Positions 8,917 to 17,941 are shown, numbered from the stretch's first letter. The stretch is 64,000 nt of DNA from Rheinheimera pacifica (GCF_024809855.1 NZ_JANUEM010000011.1:1-64000); one strand, 5' to 3'. Notes: generated by a model from the letters alone, not told the origin. Program-made: numbers and translations.

Positions 8917-9510
8917 ATGAATAAAGTTATGAATGTTTTGATATTTTTAATTATTCAAGGATGTGCCGCCGCGCCAAAAAATCATTTCAGGCATGAATAT
9001 CAAACCTATTCTGTAGATGGATATTTAATGCGTATCTTTAAAGATGGGTCAGGAAGCTTTGGTCGTCAAGAGGAATTGGTAGCTATGGGAAACCACTGGT
9101 CTTTCAGCACAAAAAAAGATGAAATGACTGACAAAATCATACTAACCGCTTATAGAAGAGGGTTCGATCAAGACGCTTATCTGCCAATGAATTCGAAAAT
9201 TGGAATTTATATCGACCTTTCATCAGACAGTTCAGAGATCATTTGTGTTTATGGTCATGACTTTCCAGGGCAATCAGCAATGGTAAGAGTAGGAAAAAAT
9301 ACAGCCATCAATACAAATGAATATGGCTGCACAGAGCTTACTGCAGATCTATCAAAGCAACTCGAATCTGAGAAATCAGTGAAAGTCCGAGGAAAGATCT
9401 GGCCTGATAATGGTTACATAACAACTGAGGTTAATCTTGACGGTTACAGCAAAGTAGTCGAATTTCTTCGATTAAGAAAAAATGTGCTTATGGAGAAATC
9501 AGACATTTAG
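8917..9510 (+). CDS. Uncharacterised exported protein, possibly a lipoprotein
   Basis: A 197-aa protein starting with a short hydrophobic segment (VLIFLIIQGCAAAP). The Cys could be a lipidation site, though Gln at -2 makes a poor lipobox. The rest has alternating polar/hydrophobic strands (GYLMRIFKDGSGSFG, KIGIYIDLSSDSS) and looks like a small periplasmic beta protein; I recognise no family. AAGGAAA precedes the ATG. It follows the HEPN-like gene by 15 bp in the same AT-rich island. Confidence 0.6.
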   Translation: MNKVMNVLIFLIIQGCAAAPKNHFRHEYQTYSVDGYLMRIFKDGSGSFGRQEELVAMGNHWSFSTKKDEMTDKIILTAYRRGFDQDAYLPMNSKIGIYIDLSSDSSEIICVYGHDFPGQSAMVRVGKNTAINTNEYGCTELTADLSKQLESEKSVKVRGKIWPDNGYITTEVNLDGYSKVVEFLRLRKNVLMEKSDI

Positions 9511-9673
9511 CCTGTACTCATTTTCTGTAAACAGTCGTTACGGCAACATAAACACCATATCGACCATTTTTGACGTTTGAAATCCAATTTAGGAAGCTAA
9601 AAATGTGTTTTGAATCAATATGCAAGCGGTATTCAGCATTTATGCACTGTTTACACGGATCGTGCGACTAAAT

Positions 9674-10172
9674 GCCGTTGTCGCTCGGTATGGCCACTAC
9701 TATCAGCGTGGGGCACCTGGTAGGCCAGCAGAGCATTATGGAGCTGAAAAAAGCTGTGTCGACAGCCATTATACTGGCAGTGCTGATGTCGTTGGTTATC
9801 GCCAGCCTGACATTTATCCTGAAAAATAGTATTGCGGCTCTGTACTCACCCGACCCTACTGTTATTGCGCTGGCGGCATCGTTGTTAATTCTGGCCTGCT
9901 TTTATCAGGTATCAGACGCCATTCAGGTAGTATCAGCCTGTGCATTACGCGGTATGAAAGTCACCAAACCGGTATTTTTTATCACCCTTATTGCTTACTG
10001 GCCAATCGGCTTTGGCCTGGGTGCCGTACTGGGATTAACAAACTGGCTGGTACCGGCAATGGGCGCGCATGGTTTCTGGATCGGTATCATAGTTGGTTTA
10101 AGCGTTGCAGCGGTGCTACTGGCCATGATCTTAAAACGCACTTTACTTAAATTTGAACAACAAGCAGGTTAG
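9674..10172 (+). pseudogene. Displaced 3' end of norM (5'-truncated copy)
   Basis: These 499 bases align without gaps to 7029-7527 of norM and end at the same stop codon. The copy starts abruptly within the gene (ATGCCGTTGTCG instead of ATGCTGCCGTTATCG), so an apparent 166-aa frame exists, but it lacks the first two thirds of the transporter and cannot form a MATE protein. It abuts the DUF3080 gene, so this is probably the original end of the chromosomal norM, cut off by the insertion. Confidence 0.9.
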
Positions 10173-10192
10173 ACGATGAGGCCATTTAAACG

Positions 10193-11203
10193 ATGAAGTT
10201 ATATCTGCTGCCATTGGTGCTGATGAGCCTTATTGCCTGCACAGATTACAATGGCGATAAAGCGCTGCAAAATTATCAACAGCGTTTAGAGCGGGTACTG
10301 GATATATCACAAAAAAATAGTGCCCTACCCAATGCAGCGCCTCTGGCAGCACAGCGTGATTTAAAACAACCATTGCCAGACATACGACTGGACCTTACCG
10401 ACGCTTATGCTACACGCCGCTGCAGCCTGGATACCTTAATTGGCGAGCGTAATAGCAGCCTGGGCAAAGTGTACAGTGCCAGTAAACAGTTAAGCTATGA
10501 GCTGCGTTTTTTAAGCCAGTTGCAACGCTGCCTGGAGCAAAGCTGGGACGACACTGCCCTGTTAAACCAGTTGCAACAGGTATATCAGCAAAAACAACGC
10601 AGTATTGATATTGCGTTTAATAATATGCTGCTAACCGACGACACCCTGCGTAAAGAACTATTGGGCGTGCGCAAAGCCCTGCCACTGCAGGCTGCGCCCG
10701 GTTTTAGCGAAACCTGGCAAGCATTAACCGAACTAAATCAGCTGCGGCAGTTTATAGCGCAGCAAAACTGGTACTCTGCCAGCCAGATAGATATTGAGCA
10801 ACAACTACAGCTGCTGTATCGCTACAACTTTATCGGCCGGTTGCAATATAGCTTACGTACCGCCAGCCATCAGTTGGCACAGCTTAATCAACTCAGCGAA
10901 GCCAAAGCAGCATCTGCGTTATGCCCGCAGCAACGCGACAGTGAGCAACTGCATATTTTAGCGAATGTATTTAGTAAATATTTTGTCGGTGAAATACAGC
11001 TATACACCAGTGAGCTAAGCCGCTACCAACAGCAGTTATGGCCTTTATTACAACAGTTGTATCAAGATACCGAGCTTAATACCCCGCTCACTTTACGCTT
11101 TGAACACACATTTGGGGAAATGCGCACTGAACTCAGCCGCCATGTAAAGTGGTGGCAAGCGCTGAATAACCAATGCCCGCTTAAACTTACCGCCCAGCAG
11201 TAA
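10193..11203 (+). CDS. DUF3080 family lipoprotein
   Basis: The 336-aa product has a signal peptide ending in the lipobox LIAC (Cys16), so it is a predicted lipoprotein. The body is helical and Gln/Leu-rich with long heptad-like stretches (QRLERVLDIS, YEQLRFLSQL-type repeats). The opening, with a conserved YNGDKALQNYQQRLERVL-like stretch, recalls the DUF3080 family of gammaproteobacteria; no function is known. Only 20 bp separate it from the displaced norM end, suggesting that norM and this gene were once adjacent and cotranscribed. Confidence 0.75.
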   Translation: MKLYLLPLVLMSLIACTDYNGDKALQNYQQRLERVLDISQKNSALPNAAPLAAQRDLKQPLPDIRLDLTDAYATRRCSLDTLIGERNSSLGKVYSASKQLSYELRFLSQLQRCLEQSWDDTALLNQLQQVYQQKQRSIDIAFNNMLLTDDTLRKELLGVRKALPLQAAPGFSETWQALTELNQLRQFIAQQNWYSASQIDIEQQLQLLYRYNFIGRLQYSLRTASHQLAQLNQLSEAKAASALCPQQRDSEQLHILANVFSKYFVGEIQLYTSELSRYQQQLWPLLQQLYQDTELNTPLTLRFEHTFGEMRTELSRHVKWWQALNNQCPLKLTAQQ

Positions 11204-11333
11204 GCTGCCGATACGGCGAAAAATACACCAAACACACAGTGTTAGCAGAAAAACACTTGCCATTGCCCCAACGGCGCAATAACATAGCCGCCGTTGTCTG
11301 CCAAGCTAAGCGCTGGCCAGCAACCTAAAGTGT

Positions 11334-11410
11334 GCGTCCTTAGCTCAGCTGGTTAGAGCACCACCTTGACATGGTGGGGGTCGGTGGTTCGAGTCCACTA
11401 GGACGCACCA
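11334..11410 (+). tRNA. tRNA-Val (anticodon GAC)
   Basis: The 77-nt cloverleaf has acceptor stem GCGTCCT/AGGACGC, D arm with AGCTCAGCTGGTTAGAGC, anticodon stem CCACC/GGTGG with loop TTGACAT, T arm with GGTTCGAGTCC, and encoded CCA. It closely matches E. coli tRNA-Val(GAC). A terminator follows 11 bp later. Confidence 0.98.
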
Positions 11411-11421
11411 AAAATTCCTTT

Positions 11422-11450
11422 AAAAACGCCACCTTACGGGTGGCGTTTTT
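11422..11450 (+). terminator. Rho-independent terminator after tRNA-Val
   Basis: ACGCCACC pairs with GGTGGCGT around a short loop and is followed by a T tract. Confidence 0.92.
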
Positions 11451-11664
11451 ATTTCTGCTTGGTGTTTGGAGAAGCTTTGGAGAAACAAAATACGAATTTA
11501 AGCAAAACCCTCTTTTCCGATTTACCGAAAATCCACGCCAAACACTCCCAGAATGCCAGTATCCGTTTAATCAATCGTGGTAATAAAACAGACACCCCGC
11601 GACAGTACCAAGGTGCCATTGGCCTTATCAATACTGCATACGCTGATTGATAACCAGAGATTGC

Positions 11665-12819
11665 TTAGGCTGCGGATGTAGCCGCACGATAGCCACCCCG
11701 TCCTTCCCGCTTCATGGCGTACATGGCTTGATCGGCTTTTTCCAACAGCTCCGGGAAGGTTTTACCGTGCTCTGGGTATAAGCTGATGCCGATACTGGCA
11801 CCGATATTGTATGTTTTGTTGTTTACCTGATAAGCCCCGCTTAAACAGCTAAGCAATTTTTCTGCGATAAGATTTGCCTGCTCGGTGTTTTCAAGCTGGG
11901 TGGCAACAACAATAAACTCATCACCGCCTAAACGGGCACAGATATCAGTACTTCTGATAGCTGAGGTTAGCCGCTCGGCGACGGTTTTTAGCACCAGATC
12001 TCCGGCTTTATGCCCGGCTTCATCGTTAACTGGTTTGAATCTATCTAAATCGATGTAATACAGAGCCAACTGTTGATGTGGCCGGTTCGCCAGTAATAAT
12101 GCCTTGCCAAACAGGGAGTCAACATAGCGTTTATTACTCAGGCCGGTTAGCGGGTCTTTATAGGCCAATTCAAGCGCATGAGACTCAGAATCGAGCAAGC
12201 GCTTCTGAAACAGCATTAACACAGCGCTTATCAATGCAGTATACAGTAACATCATCACAATGGTGCCCGCGACAAACGCCATAGTGCGCCAATCGGCATA
12301 TAACAAACGAGATACCGGCACAAATATCAGCCAGTGCAATGCCATAACGGCACTGCAGGCCACAATAGCCGCCTTACTGAACTTGGGAAGAACAACTGTG
12401 CTGCGCCAGGTATACCAGCAGATCATAGCCAGACAGATAGCGTTGAACAATGCTAAACCGCTGCTGTAAATGGTGGCGCTGTAGTGCAATAAATAGGCAC
12501 TCAACACCCACAGCTGCATAGCAAATACCATAGTGCACAGTGCTGCCATGTTAATGTTGGCTGCAAAAAAACGTACCACACCAATAAGCAAGGCGAGTTT
12601 TTCAGACAGGGTCAACAGGGAATACAGCAGCTTGGCCAAATCGGCGTCAGTTTCCTGCATCCAGGCAAATGATAAGCGCGCCAAACTGGCTAGGAAAATG
12701 GCTAACGCCCACCAGCCGCAACCGGGATTCGTTCGTGGTACCTTGCGTGCTATCAGCAGCAGAAAAAAGAACACCAGGTACATCGCGCTGCCTGCGGAGT
12801 GAATTACGTAGAATAACAT
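11665..12819 (-). CDS. Membrane-bound GGDEF diguanylate cyclase
   Basis: The enzyme makes cyclic di-GMP from two GTP. The 384-aa protein has about six hydrophobic segments over residues 1-205 as a membrane sensor, then a GGDEF domain (DPLTGLSNKRYVD, YYIDLDRFKPVND, RLGGDEFIVV). The I-site RxxD (RSTD) sits five residues before GGDEF, so product inhibition is likely. The domain ends near ADQAMYAMKREGRGG. No EAL or HD-GYP domain is present. The sensed signal is unknown. The intergenic stretch between it and the tRNA terminator (about 210 bp) holds nothing convincing. Confidence 0.93.
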   Translation of the reverse strand: MLFYVIHSAGSAMYLVFFFLLLIARKVPRTNPGCGWWALAIFLASLARLSFAWMQETDADLAKLLYSLLTLSEKLALLIGVVRFFAANINMAALCTMVFAMQLWVLSAYLLHYSATIYSSGLALFNAICLAMICWYTWRSTVVLPKFSKAAIVACSAVMALHWLIFVPVSRLLYADWRTMAFVAGTIVMMLLYTALISAVLMLFQKRLLDSESHALELAYKDPLTGLSNKRYVDSLFGKALLLANRPHQQLALYYIDLDRFKPVNDEAGHKAGDLVLKTVAERLTSAIRSTDICARLGGDEFIVVATQLENTEQANLIAEKLLSCLSGAYQVNNKTYNIGASIGISLYPEHGKTFPELLEKADQAMYAMKREGRGGYRAATSAA

Positions 12820-12893
12820 CCTGTCCCCCTATTCCTGATTGTCGCATTACGCCTGGCTAAAACCTGATTCTTTGTAATGTAAGTTATACGCCG

Positions 12894-13638
12894 TTAATCT
12901 AATGGCGCCACCGCGTTTCTAACATTGGCAATACTTTGCCAAACATCGCGCATTTGCTCCGAGCTTAACTTCTGTTGTTTTAAACTAAAACACCAAAAAC
13001 ACGGGTTGCTGATAAAACAGAGTATCGAGTTTACGAATGTCATTCTGGCCATCTTCCCTGACCATGCTATCGCCGATACTTTCGACAATCACAATGCCAT
13101 CAACGCGTTTGTTTTTCAGCAAAGATAACCAGGACGATACGCCGACATCGGTTTTCAGCAACACATTAAGCTCTTTTAGCTTGTGTTCTACCAAATAACC
13201 TTTAGGTGCAGTAATGCCCAGCTTCACATGGCTAAATTGTGTGCCATCCCACTCCAGCTCACTGCTGGCGTGAACATAAACAGGATAATTAACATTACGT
13301 ATTCTGAAATCGGCATTGGGTACGCCGTTTCCCACTTCCGGAAAAGCATACTTAGCGCTGCGCTCATCATTCCAGCCCATACCAATAGCACCGTCATACG
13401 CACCACTTTCTACCTGAGCTTTACAGCGTCGCCAGGGTAACCTGTCAATGGTGAACTGATATTGCAGTGAGGTCAGTGCTTTGGCAACGATGGCTGTATA
13501 TTCGCCATAGTAAATTCCGCCATTAATGGTGTGCTGGGGTAAATCAGGGTCTTCGGCTTCAGACTCCTGACACAGGCGCAAAATTTGAGAACAAGCAAAC
13601 CACGGCAGTAAGCAAAGCAATATTATTATTGTTTTCAT
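12894..13638 (-). pseudogene. Periplasmic solute-binding protein (SBP family 3-like), frameshifted near the C-terminus
   Basis: A signal peptide (MKTIIILLCLLPWFACSQ) precedes a small amino-acid-binding-protein-like domain (YGEYTAIVAKAL, LPWRRCKAQVESGAYDGAIG). Frame one stops at 12985 after QQPVFLVF. Removing one base from the T4 run at 12987-12990 joins it to SLKQQKLSSEQMRDVWQSIA and a stop at 12894, the ending expected for these proteins. The product is therefore either truncated by about 30 residues or the extra base is a sequencing error. Such orphan binding proteins often act in signalling; the neighbouring gene encodes a GGDEF protein. Confidence 0.8.
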
Positions 13639-13960
13639 AGCATAACCACTGTACCACTAACATTTCACCATTCTTTCAATATATTAAGAACACAATATGG
13701 CAAATTAAAATAAAAATATTTGTAAATTCAGTAAGAAATCTAATTTTATTCCCGATACTGTTATACATTAGAAAGAATAATATCTAAATTCTTATAGCAT
13801 ATTTTTCCGCCACTTGTGGCCAGATAAACTTTCTTTCAGTTGCTGGCTGTAGGCTCTGCTGACTTTCTGCGATTTACTAGAACCGCTGATAATACAACCC
13901 GATATTTTTGCTTTAGGAGGCAGCGATTCAGGCTTGCCAGGCAATGCCGGTAAACTTATA
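13639..13960. other. Non-coding stretch, AT-rich
   Basis: No open frame with family character is seen. The part next to the solute-binding gene is AT-rich and probably contains its promoter. The part at 13800-13960 has normal composition and no clear repeat, tRNA or attachment site. Confidence 0.5.
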
Positions 13961-13992
13961 CAAAAACGCCCCTGATTAAGGGGCGTTTTTGT
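13961..13992. terminator. Rho-independent terminator downstream of the acyl-CoA hydrolase gene
   Basis: AAAAACGCCCC and GGGGCGTTTTT form a symmetric hairpin, usable on both strands. It lies directly after the stop codon of the minus-strand gene ending at 13996. Confidence 0.9.
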
Positions 13993-13995
13993 TCG

Positions 13996-15912
13996 TTAAT
14001 GCGTAATCTGCGCCAGAGCCCAGCGTAGCATACGGGCATAAAGCCATTGCTGTGGCCCGCTTGGTTTAGCCAGCCCCATTCTGGTTAATGCTTCCGGTGC
14101 ATCAGGGCCACCACGCAGCAGTGCACCAAGCATTTGTAATTTAGAGTGTTTCAGTTTTTTCATACGTTGCAAAGCAGCCATAAGCTTTTGTTCCAGCTCA
14201 GTAAAGTCACTGCCAAACGGGTAACGGGATAAATTGCCCATTAATCGCAGTGCATTTAAACGTGACTCAATGCTGGCAGGAGAATTCGCAGCAGCAACAG
14301 CTGGAATAGTCCAGTTTGGGTCCAATTTACCTGCTGCCACCGCCTTATGTTTCAGGTTCTGCTGAAAACGGCTATCGCTGATGCAAATAAGGGCTTTTAT
14401 GCACTCTTCATCTGTGGCACCACGTAAATCAGCAATACCATATTCGGTAACAACAATATCCCGCAAATGCCGTGGAATAGTGCAATGCGGATATTCCCAG
14501 ACGATACCCGATGTTATCTCACCGCCACTTTCACGGGTACTGCGCAGTAACAGGATCGAGCGCCCTCCCCGCATCGCATGCGCCATAGCAACAAAGTTGT
14601 ATTGCCCCCCTACACCGGAAACCAACTGATGATCTTTGAGGCCGTCAGACGTTGCCGCGCCGGTTAAACTCACCATCATACAGGTGTTAATAAAGCGGGC
14701 TTTCTGGCGCTGCAATTTCTCCAGTTTAGGGTTATCGCCATACAACTGATTGATCCGGCCAACCGAGCTCATGCGAAACCGTGGCCATTCCGGCTCAGTT
14801 AATTCGCGTAGCCAGCGGTAAAAATCGTCAGAGCCGAGAAAAAATGCAGCATCTAACAAGGCGCCACTGCCGCCGATGCCAGAATCGTCAGCAATGCGCC
14901 CGGCATTGGCGAGGCTTTGCAGGTGTTCATCGTCAAATACTTCCCGCTTGAGGATCCCGGCCCGGTATAAATGCATAAAGCCATCAAGAAACATTTCACT
15001 GGCAGCATAAAGCCCGGTGCCAAAACTGTCATAGCCACCAATAGCATCTACCAGCGCCTGTCCGGGTAAAGCCTGGTTAAAATAACCGCGATAGGCCTCG
15101 TTGCACTGTTGCCGTTGGATTAAGCTGTATACCAAAGCGTCGCTCAGCGAACCAATACCGATTTGCAAAGTACCGCCGTCAGCAACCAATGCACTGGCAT
15201 TCATCCCGACAGCGTAATCCTGACTGGTTACGGGGTTGCGTGGCAAAGCAAACAAACGCTGCTCAGGATTATCGTTAATGATCCGGTGAAAGAAATCGTC
15301 GCTAACCACTGCATCTCCGGCCATAAAAGGCAGATCCGGGTGCACCTGAGCCAGCATCAGGCACTTACGATCAACCCGGTGGCTAAGCTCTTCTGCCAGA
15401 TCCAGCGTAACATCCGGGTTGCAGCTCAGGCTGTACTCCCAGCCAAATTCTGCCGGGCGCCGGGCGACCAACTGCAAAATAAGATTAACGCCCCTGTCTG
15501 CCAGATCCCTTGCAACATGGGTGTAATTACTGGAGACATAATGGCGCTGAGCCTCAGCATTACCCAGCATGCTACCGGACTGAAAGTAAAACTCTGTCAC
15601 GGTAATATTGGCAGGTAACTGTTGCGAAGCCAGTGCATCGGCATAAGCCAACCGTGGGTAGTCTTCACCAAAATGACGCTTAAGAAAGGGCTGCAAAAAA
15701 CGCTGTTCCAATTCGCTGCCGGGTTTAGGTGGATTAAGCGACAACGCAGTGAAGATATCCAGCCTGATACTGCTGTCTGCACAGGCCCTGTGATAAAAAG
15801 CATTGATTAAGCGGTTAGGTTTACCCAGGCCCAGCGGTAAGCCAAGCACCACATGCTTGCCAATTTGCGCTAAAACCTCATCAACGATAGAGGCGTAATC
15901 ATTATCGTGCAT
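13996..15912 (-). CDS. Acetyl-CoA hydrolase/transferase family protein
   Basis: Members hydrolyse acyl-CoA or move CoA between carboxylic acids. The 638-aa protein is longer than typical 4-hydroxybutyrate CoA-transferases. It has an N-terminal CoA-transferase-like domain, the LQIGIGSLSDALVY segment near residue 250 and the C-terminal domain with GVGGQYNFVAMAHAM, TEYGIADLRGATDEE and the helical tail. It is a single gene with its own terminator. The substrate cannot be read from sequence; a role in acetate or short-chain acid metabolism is a reasonable guess. Confidence 0.85.
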   Translation of the reverse strand: MHDNDYASIVDEVLAQIGKHVVLGLPLGLGKPNRLINAFYHRACADSSIRLDIFTALSLNPPKPGSELEQRFLQPFLKRHFGEDYPRLAYADALASQQLPANITVTEFYFQSGSMLGNAEAQRHYVSSNYTHVARDLADRGVNLILQLVARRPAEFGWEYSLSCNPDVTLDLAEELSHRVDRKCLMLAQVHPDLPFMAGDAVVSDDFFHRIINDNPEQRLFALPRNPVTSQDYAVGMNASALVADGGTLQIGIGSLSDALVYSLIQRQQCNEAYRGYFNQALPGQALVDAIGGYDSFGTGLYAASEMFLDGFMHLYRAGILKREVFDDEHLQSLANAGRIADDSGIGGSGALLDAAFFLGSDDFYRWLRELTEPEWPRFRMSSVGRINQLYGDNPKLEKLQRQKARFINTCMMVSLTGAATSDGLKDHQLVSGVGGQYNFVAMAHAMRGGRSILLLRSTRESGGEITSGIVWEYPHCTIPRHLRDIVVTEYGIADLRGATDEECIKALICISDSRFQQNLKHKAVAAGKLDPNWTIPAVAAANSPASIESRLNALRLMGNLSRYPFGSDFTELEQKLMAALQRMKKLKHSKLQMLGALLRGGPDAPEALTRMGLAKPSGPQQWLYARMLRWALAQITH

Positions 15913-16056
15913 TGCGTTAACCTTATCCCGTGTTCTGCATTACAGCCTTACTGTACTACAGTTAAGCAACCGATTGGGCTGGCACAAAACGACGGCAAAC
16001 ATTTCTGCCATGCGCCGTAAAACAATTACCCGGTTACGGTTAAAACTGGCACTCAC

Positions 16057-16647
16057 TTAAACCGGTGTTTTAAGTAAACCTGTCGCCAGCGCATAAAATG
16101 CCTCTGTAGCTTTTGGCAATACTTCCTGAGGCTCTGCACTTGCAGCAACCCACAGCGCTGCATTAAGTGCGGCCCCACTGATTAACCGGGCAGCAGCCTC
16201 AGCATCAATTTGTTTTAATTTCCCCTGAGCAATCAGCCTTTCCACTGTCGATTTTGTCGACTGAAGGCAGCTGCTCTGGCTGGGCCACTGCGACGGATCA
16301 CCAAGAACCGCCGGGCCATCAAGCAACACTATACGCTGAACCTCCGGTACCAGAGCCAGTTCAATATAAGCAGCGCCCTCAGTAAGCAGCCCCAGCCAGT
16401 CATCACCAGCCGCCTCACCCGCCTTATGGGCATGTAATGCCATTTCTGAATCAATTTGCTCAACAACTGCCGCCAGCAATCCGCGTTTGTCGCCAAAATT
16501 GTGATAAAGCGCACCACGTGTCAAGCCAACATCGGCGGTTAAATCATCCATTGATGAGGCTGCATAGCCTTTTTCTGCAAAAGCTTTTCGGGCGGCCGAG
16601 ATCAGTTTTGCCCGGTTCTCAGCCATTGATTTCAAACGTTGATTCAT
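16057..16647 (-). CDS. TetR-family transcriptional regulator
   Basis: The 196-aa protein has the N-terminal TetR helix-turn-helix (RAKLISAARKAFAEKGY, SMDDLTADVGLTRGALYHNFGDKRGLL, residues about 12-58) and a variable helical ligand domain with a TetR_C-like end. It is divergent from a RidA-family gene, with four operator-like repeats between the two starts, so it very probably controls both itself and that gene. Confidence 0.93.
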   Translation of the reverse strand: MNQRLKSMAENRAKLISAARKAFAEKGYAASSMDDLTADVGLTRGALYHNFGDKRGLLAAVVEQIDSEMALHAHKAGEAAGDDWLGLLTEGAAYIELALVPEVQRIVLLDGPAVLGDPSQWPSQSSCLQSTKSTVERLIAQGKLKQIDAEAAARLISGAALNAALWVAASAEPQEVLPKATEAFYALATGLLKTPV

Positions 16648-16664
16648 CGTAACCCCACTTTGAC

Positions 16665-16757
16665 ATACGGCGCGTATAAATTAAATTGACATACGAGGCG
16701 AATGTGAAATACCATACATACGAGGTGTATATTAAATTATTTTTATGCACGGCGTAT
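16665..16757. promoter_or_regulatory. Array of four operator-like repeats between tetR-like and ridA-like genes
   Basis: Near-palindromes of the form ATACG-N3-CGTAT occur at 16665-16677 (perfect), 16691-16703 (ATACG AGG CGAAT), 16718-16730 (ATACG AGG TGTAT) and more weakly 16745-16757 (ATGCA CGG CGTAT). Their centres are spaced 26-27 bp apart, close to two and a half helical turns. They fill the divergent promoter region. They are likely binding sites of the adjacent TetR-type protein. Confidence 0.75.
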
Positions 16758-16795
16758 AGCACAGTCTACCAATATCAATGTACAGAGGTTACAAA

Positions 16796-17194
16796 ATGAC
16801 TAAACGTGAAATCATCACTCCTGAGGGCAAACATGCTCTTTACGAACAACATGCTTACTCAGCCGCAATTAAATCCGGTGATTTGCTCTTCGTCTCAGGG
16901 CAAGTAGGAAGCCTGCCAGATGGCAAACCAGAGCCTGATTTTGCTCTTCAGGTTGAGTTGGCGTTTGCTAACCTGCAAGCCACCTTAAAAGCTGCTGGGT
17001 GCACACTCAATGATATTGTCGATGTAACAACATTTCACACCGATCCGCAGAACCAATTTGATACGGTTCTGGCAATCAAACAAAAGATGTTTCCTTCAGC
17101 GCCATACCCAAACTGGACCGCAATTGGCGTAACCTGGTTGGCAGGCTTTGACTTTGAAATCAAAGTGATTGCCCGGGTTCCGACAACAAGCTGA
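16796..17194 (+). CDS. RidA/YjgF-family protein
   Basis: RidA proteins are small trimeric deaminases of reactive enamines and imines. The 132-aa protein has the family pattern SGDLLFVSGQVG, FANLQATLKAAGCTLNDIVDVTTF and PNWTAIGVTWLAG. The catalytic Arg of true RidA (IPxxxR region) is not clearly matched, so it may be another RidA subgroup. ATG 16796 is chosen over the ATG at 16778 because AGAGG lies 9 bp upstream. It is controlled by the divergent TetR-type protein, suggesting induction by a small molecule. Confidence 0.88.
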   Translation: MTKREIITPEGKHALYEQHAYSAAIKSGDLLFVSGQVGSLPDGKPEPDFALQVELAFANLQATLKAAGCTLNDIVDVTTFHTDPQNQFDTVLAIKQKMFPSAPYPNWTAIGVTWLAGFDFEIKVIARVPTTS

Positions 17195-17323
17195 GCTTGT
17201 ATCTTTCAATAAGTCACTTCTTAGCTGCCACTGTTTCAGGTAGCCGGGGTCAACAAAGCCTGACCGGCCACAACGGTGCGCAGCTAAGAGTTTTATCCCT
17301 ACCCATTAATTACTCTTCAATCA

Positions 17324-17914
17324 TTACTGCTTTTTTCGAAACTGTGCTGCTTTATAACGATTGCCGCAGGTTGCCATGCTGCACCAGCGGCGTTTGTGCG
17401 CTTTGGTACGATCATAAAACCAGAGAATACAGTCTGGATGCTCACACTGTTTAACAAGGGAAGCGCTGCCCTCTGCCAGTAATTGTGCAACGGCCTCAGC
17501 AACAGGCCCGAGCATAGCTCCGGCAGGTTCACTCCGTGAAATACGGGTTATCAGCAGCTTGCCATCACTATCTTGCTGAAGATGCGGTGCACTGACATAG
17601 GTATGCAAATACAGGTTTAACTCACTGATATCCGACCTATTCTGCTGTTTAAAGCTACTAATCACCTGATGGGCCAGTGCTCTTAGCGCCTTGGCCTGCT
17701 TAAGTAATTCACCCGCTGCCAACAGGTTTCTGCCGGTAACAGGGACAATACCATGCAACTGCAGCCATCTGAGCACATCGGCATCACTATTCCAGTAATC
17801 AATCACTTTATCGCCGCTGCGCGCTTCGGTATTAAGCAAGTCCATTGCCAGATGATCCCCCACCATCGGAGCCTCTGTCAGCTTGTGGTTTTTCGATATT
17901 TCATTAACCGGCAT
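17324..17914 (-). CDS. CGNR zinc-finger (ABATE domain) regulator
   Basis: The 196-aa protein has the ABATE-type N-terminal domain (GDHLAMDLLNTEA, residues 19-31) and a C-terminal CGNR zinc finger (CEHPDCILWFYD, then RRWCSMATCGNRYKAAQF), with four Cys as ligands. CGNR proteins are thought to be transcriptional regulators. It is divergent from an alpha/beta hydrolase gene, and inverted GTAACCA/TGGTTAC repeats lie between them, so control of the hydrolase is likely. Confidence 0.9.
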   Translation of the reverse strand: MPVNEISKNHKLTEAPMVGDHLAMDLLNTEARSGDKVIDYWNSDADVLRWLQLHGIVPVTGRNLLAAGELLKQAKALRALAHQVISSFKQQNRSDISELNLYLHTYVSAPHLQQDSDGKLLITRISRSEPAGAMLGPVAEAVAQLLAEGSASLVKQCEHPDCILWFYDRTKAHKRRWCSMATCGNRYKAAQFRKKQ

Positions 17915-17941
17915 AAGTAACCTCTAAAAATTTATTTGACA

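Larger units (their letters stand above)
7528..9673 (+). other. Foreign AT-rich insertion between two copies of the norM 3' end
   Basis: The segment separates full-length norM from a displaced copy of its 3' end. It holds a decayed divergent norM 3' end (7574-8013), then two AT-rich genes (8116-9510). Base composition is visibly more AT-rich than the flanks, and codons are dominated by AAA, AAT and ATA, which the neighbours use less. No integrase or transposase gene and no tRNA edge is present. Sequence just after the norM stop (gaggccRttta) is similar in both copies, so the duplicated segment extends slightly past the gene. Confidence 0.75.

Noticed and set aside
9674-10172. Functional 166-aa membrane protein
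   Set aside because: It is only the last third of norM and starts at an internal codon; a MATE protein cannot work with this part alone.
11459-11650. 63-aa frame after the tRNA-Val terminator
   Set aside because: No family character, no ribosome site and overlapping frames on both strands; more likely non-coding.
17197-17454. 85-aa frame between ridA-like and CGNR genes
   Set aside because: It overlaps the CGNR zinc-finger coding region in antisense and shows no family features.
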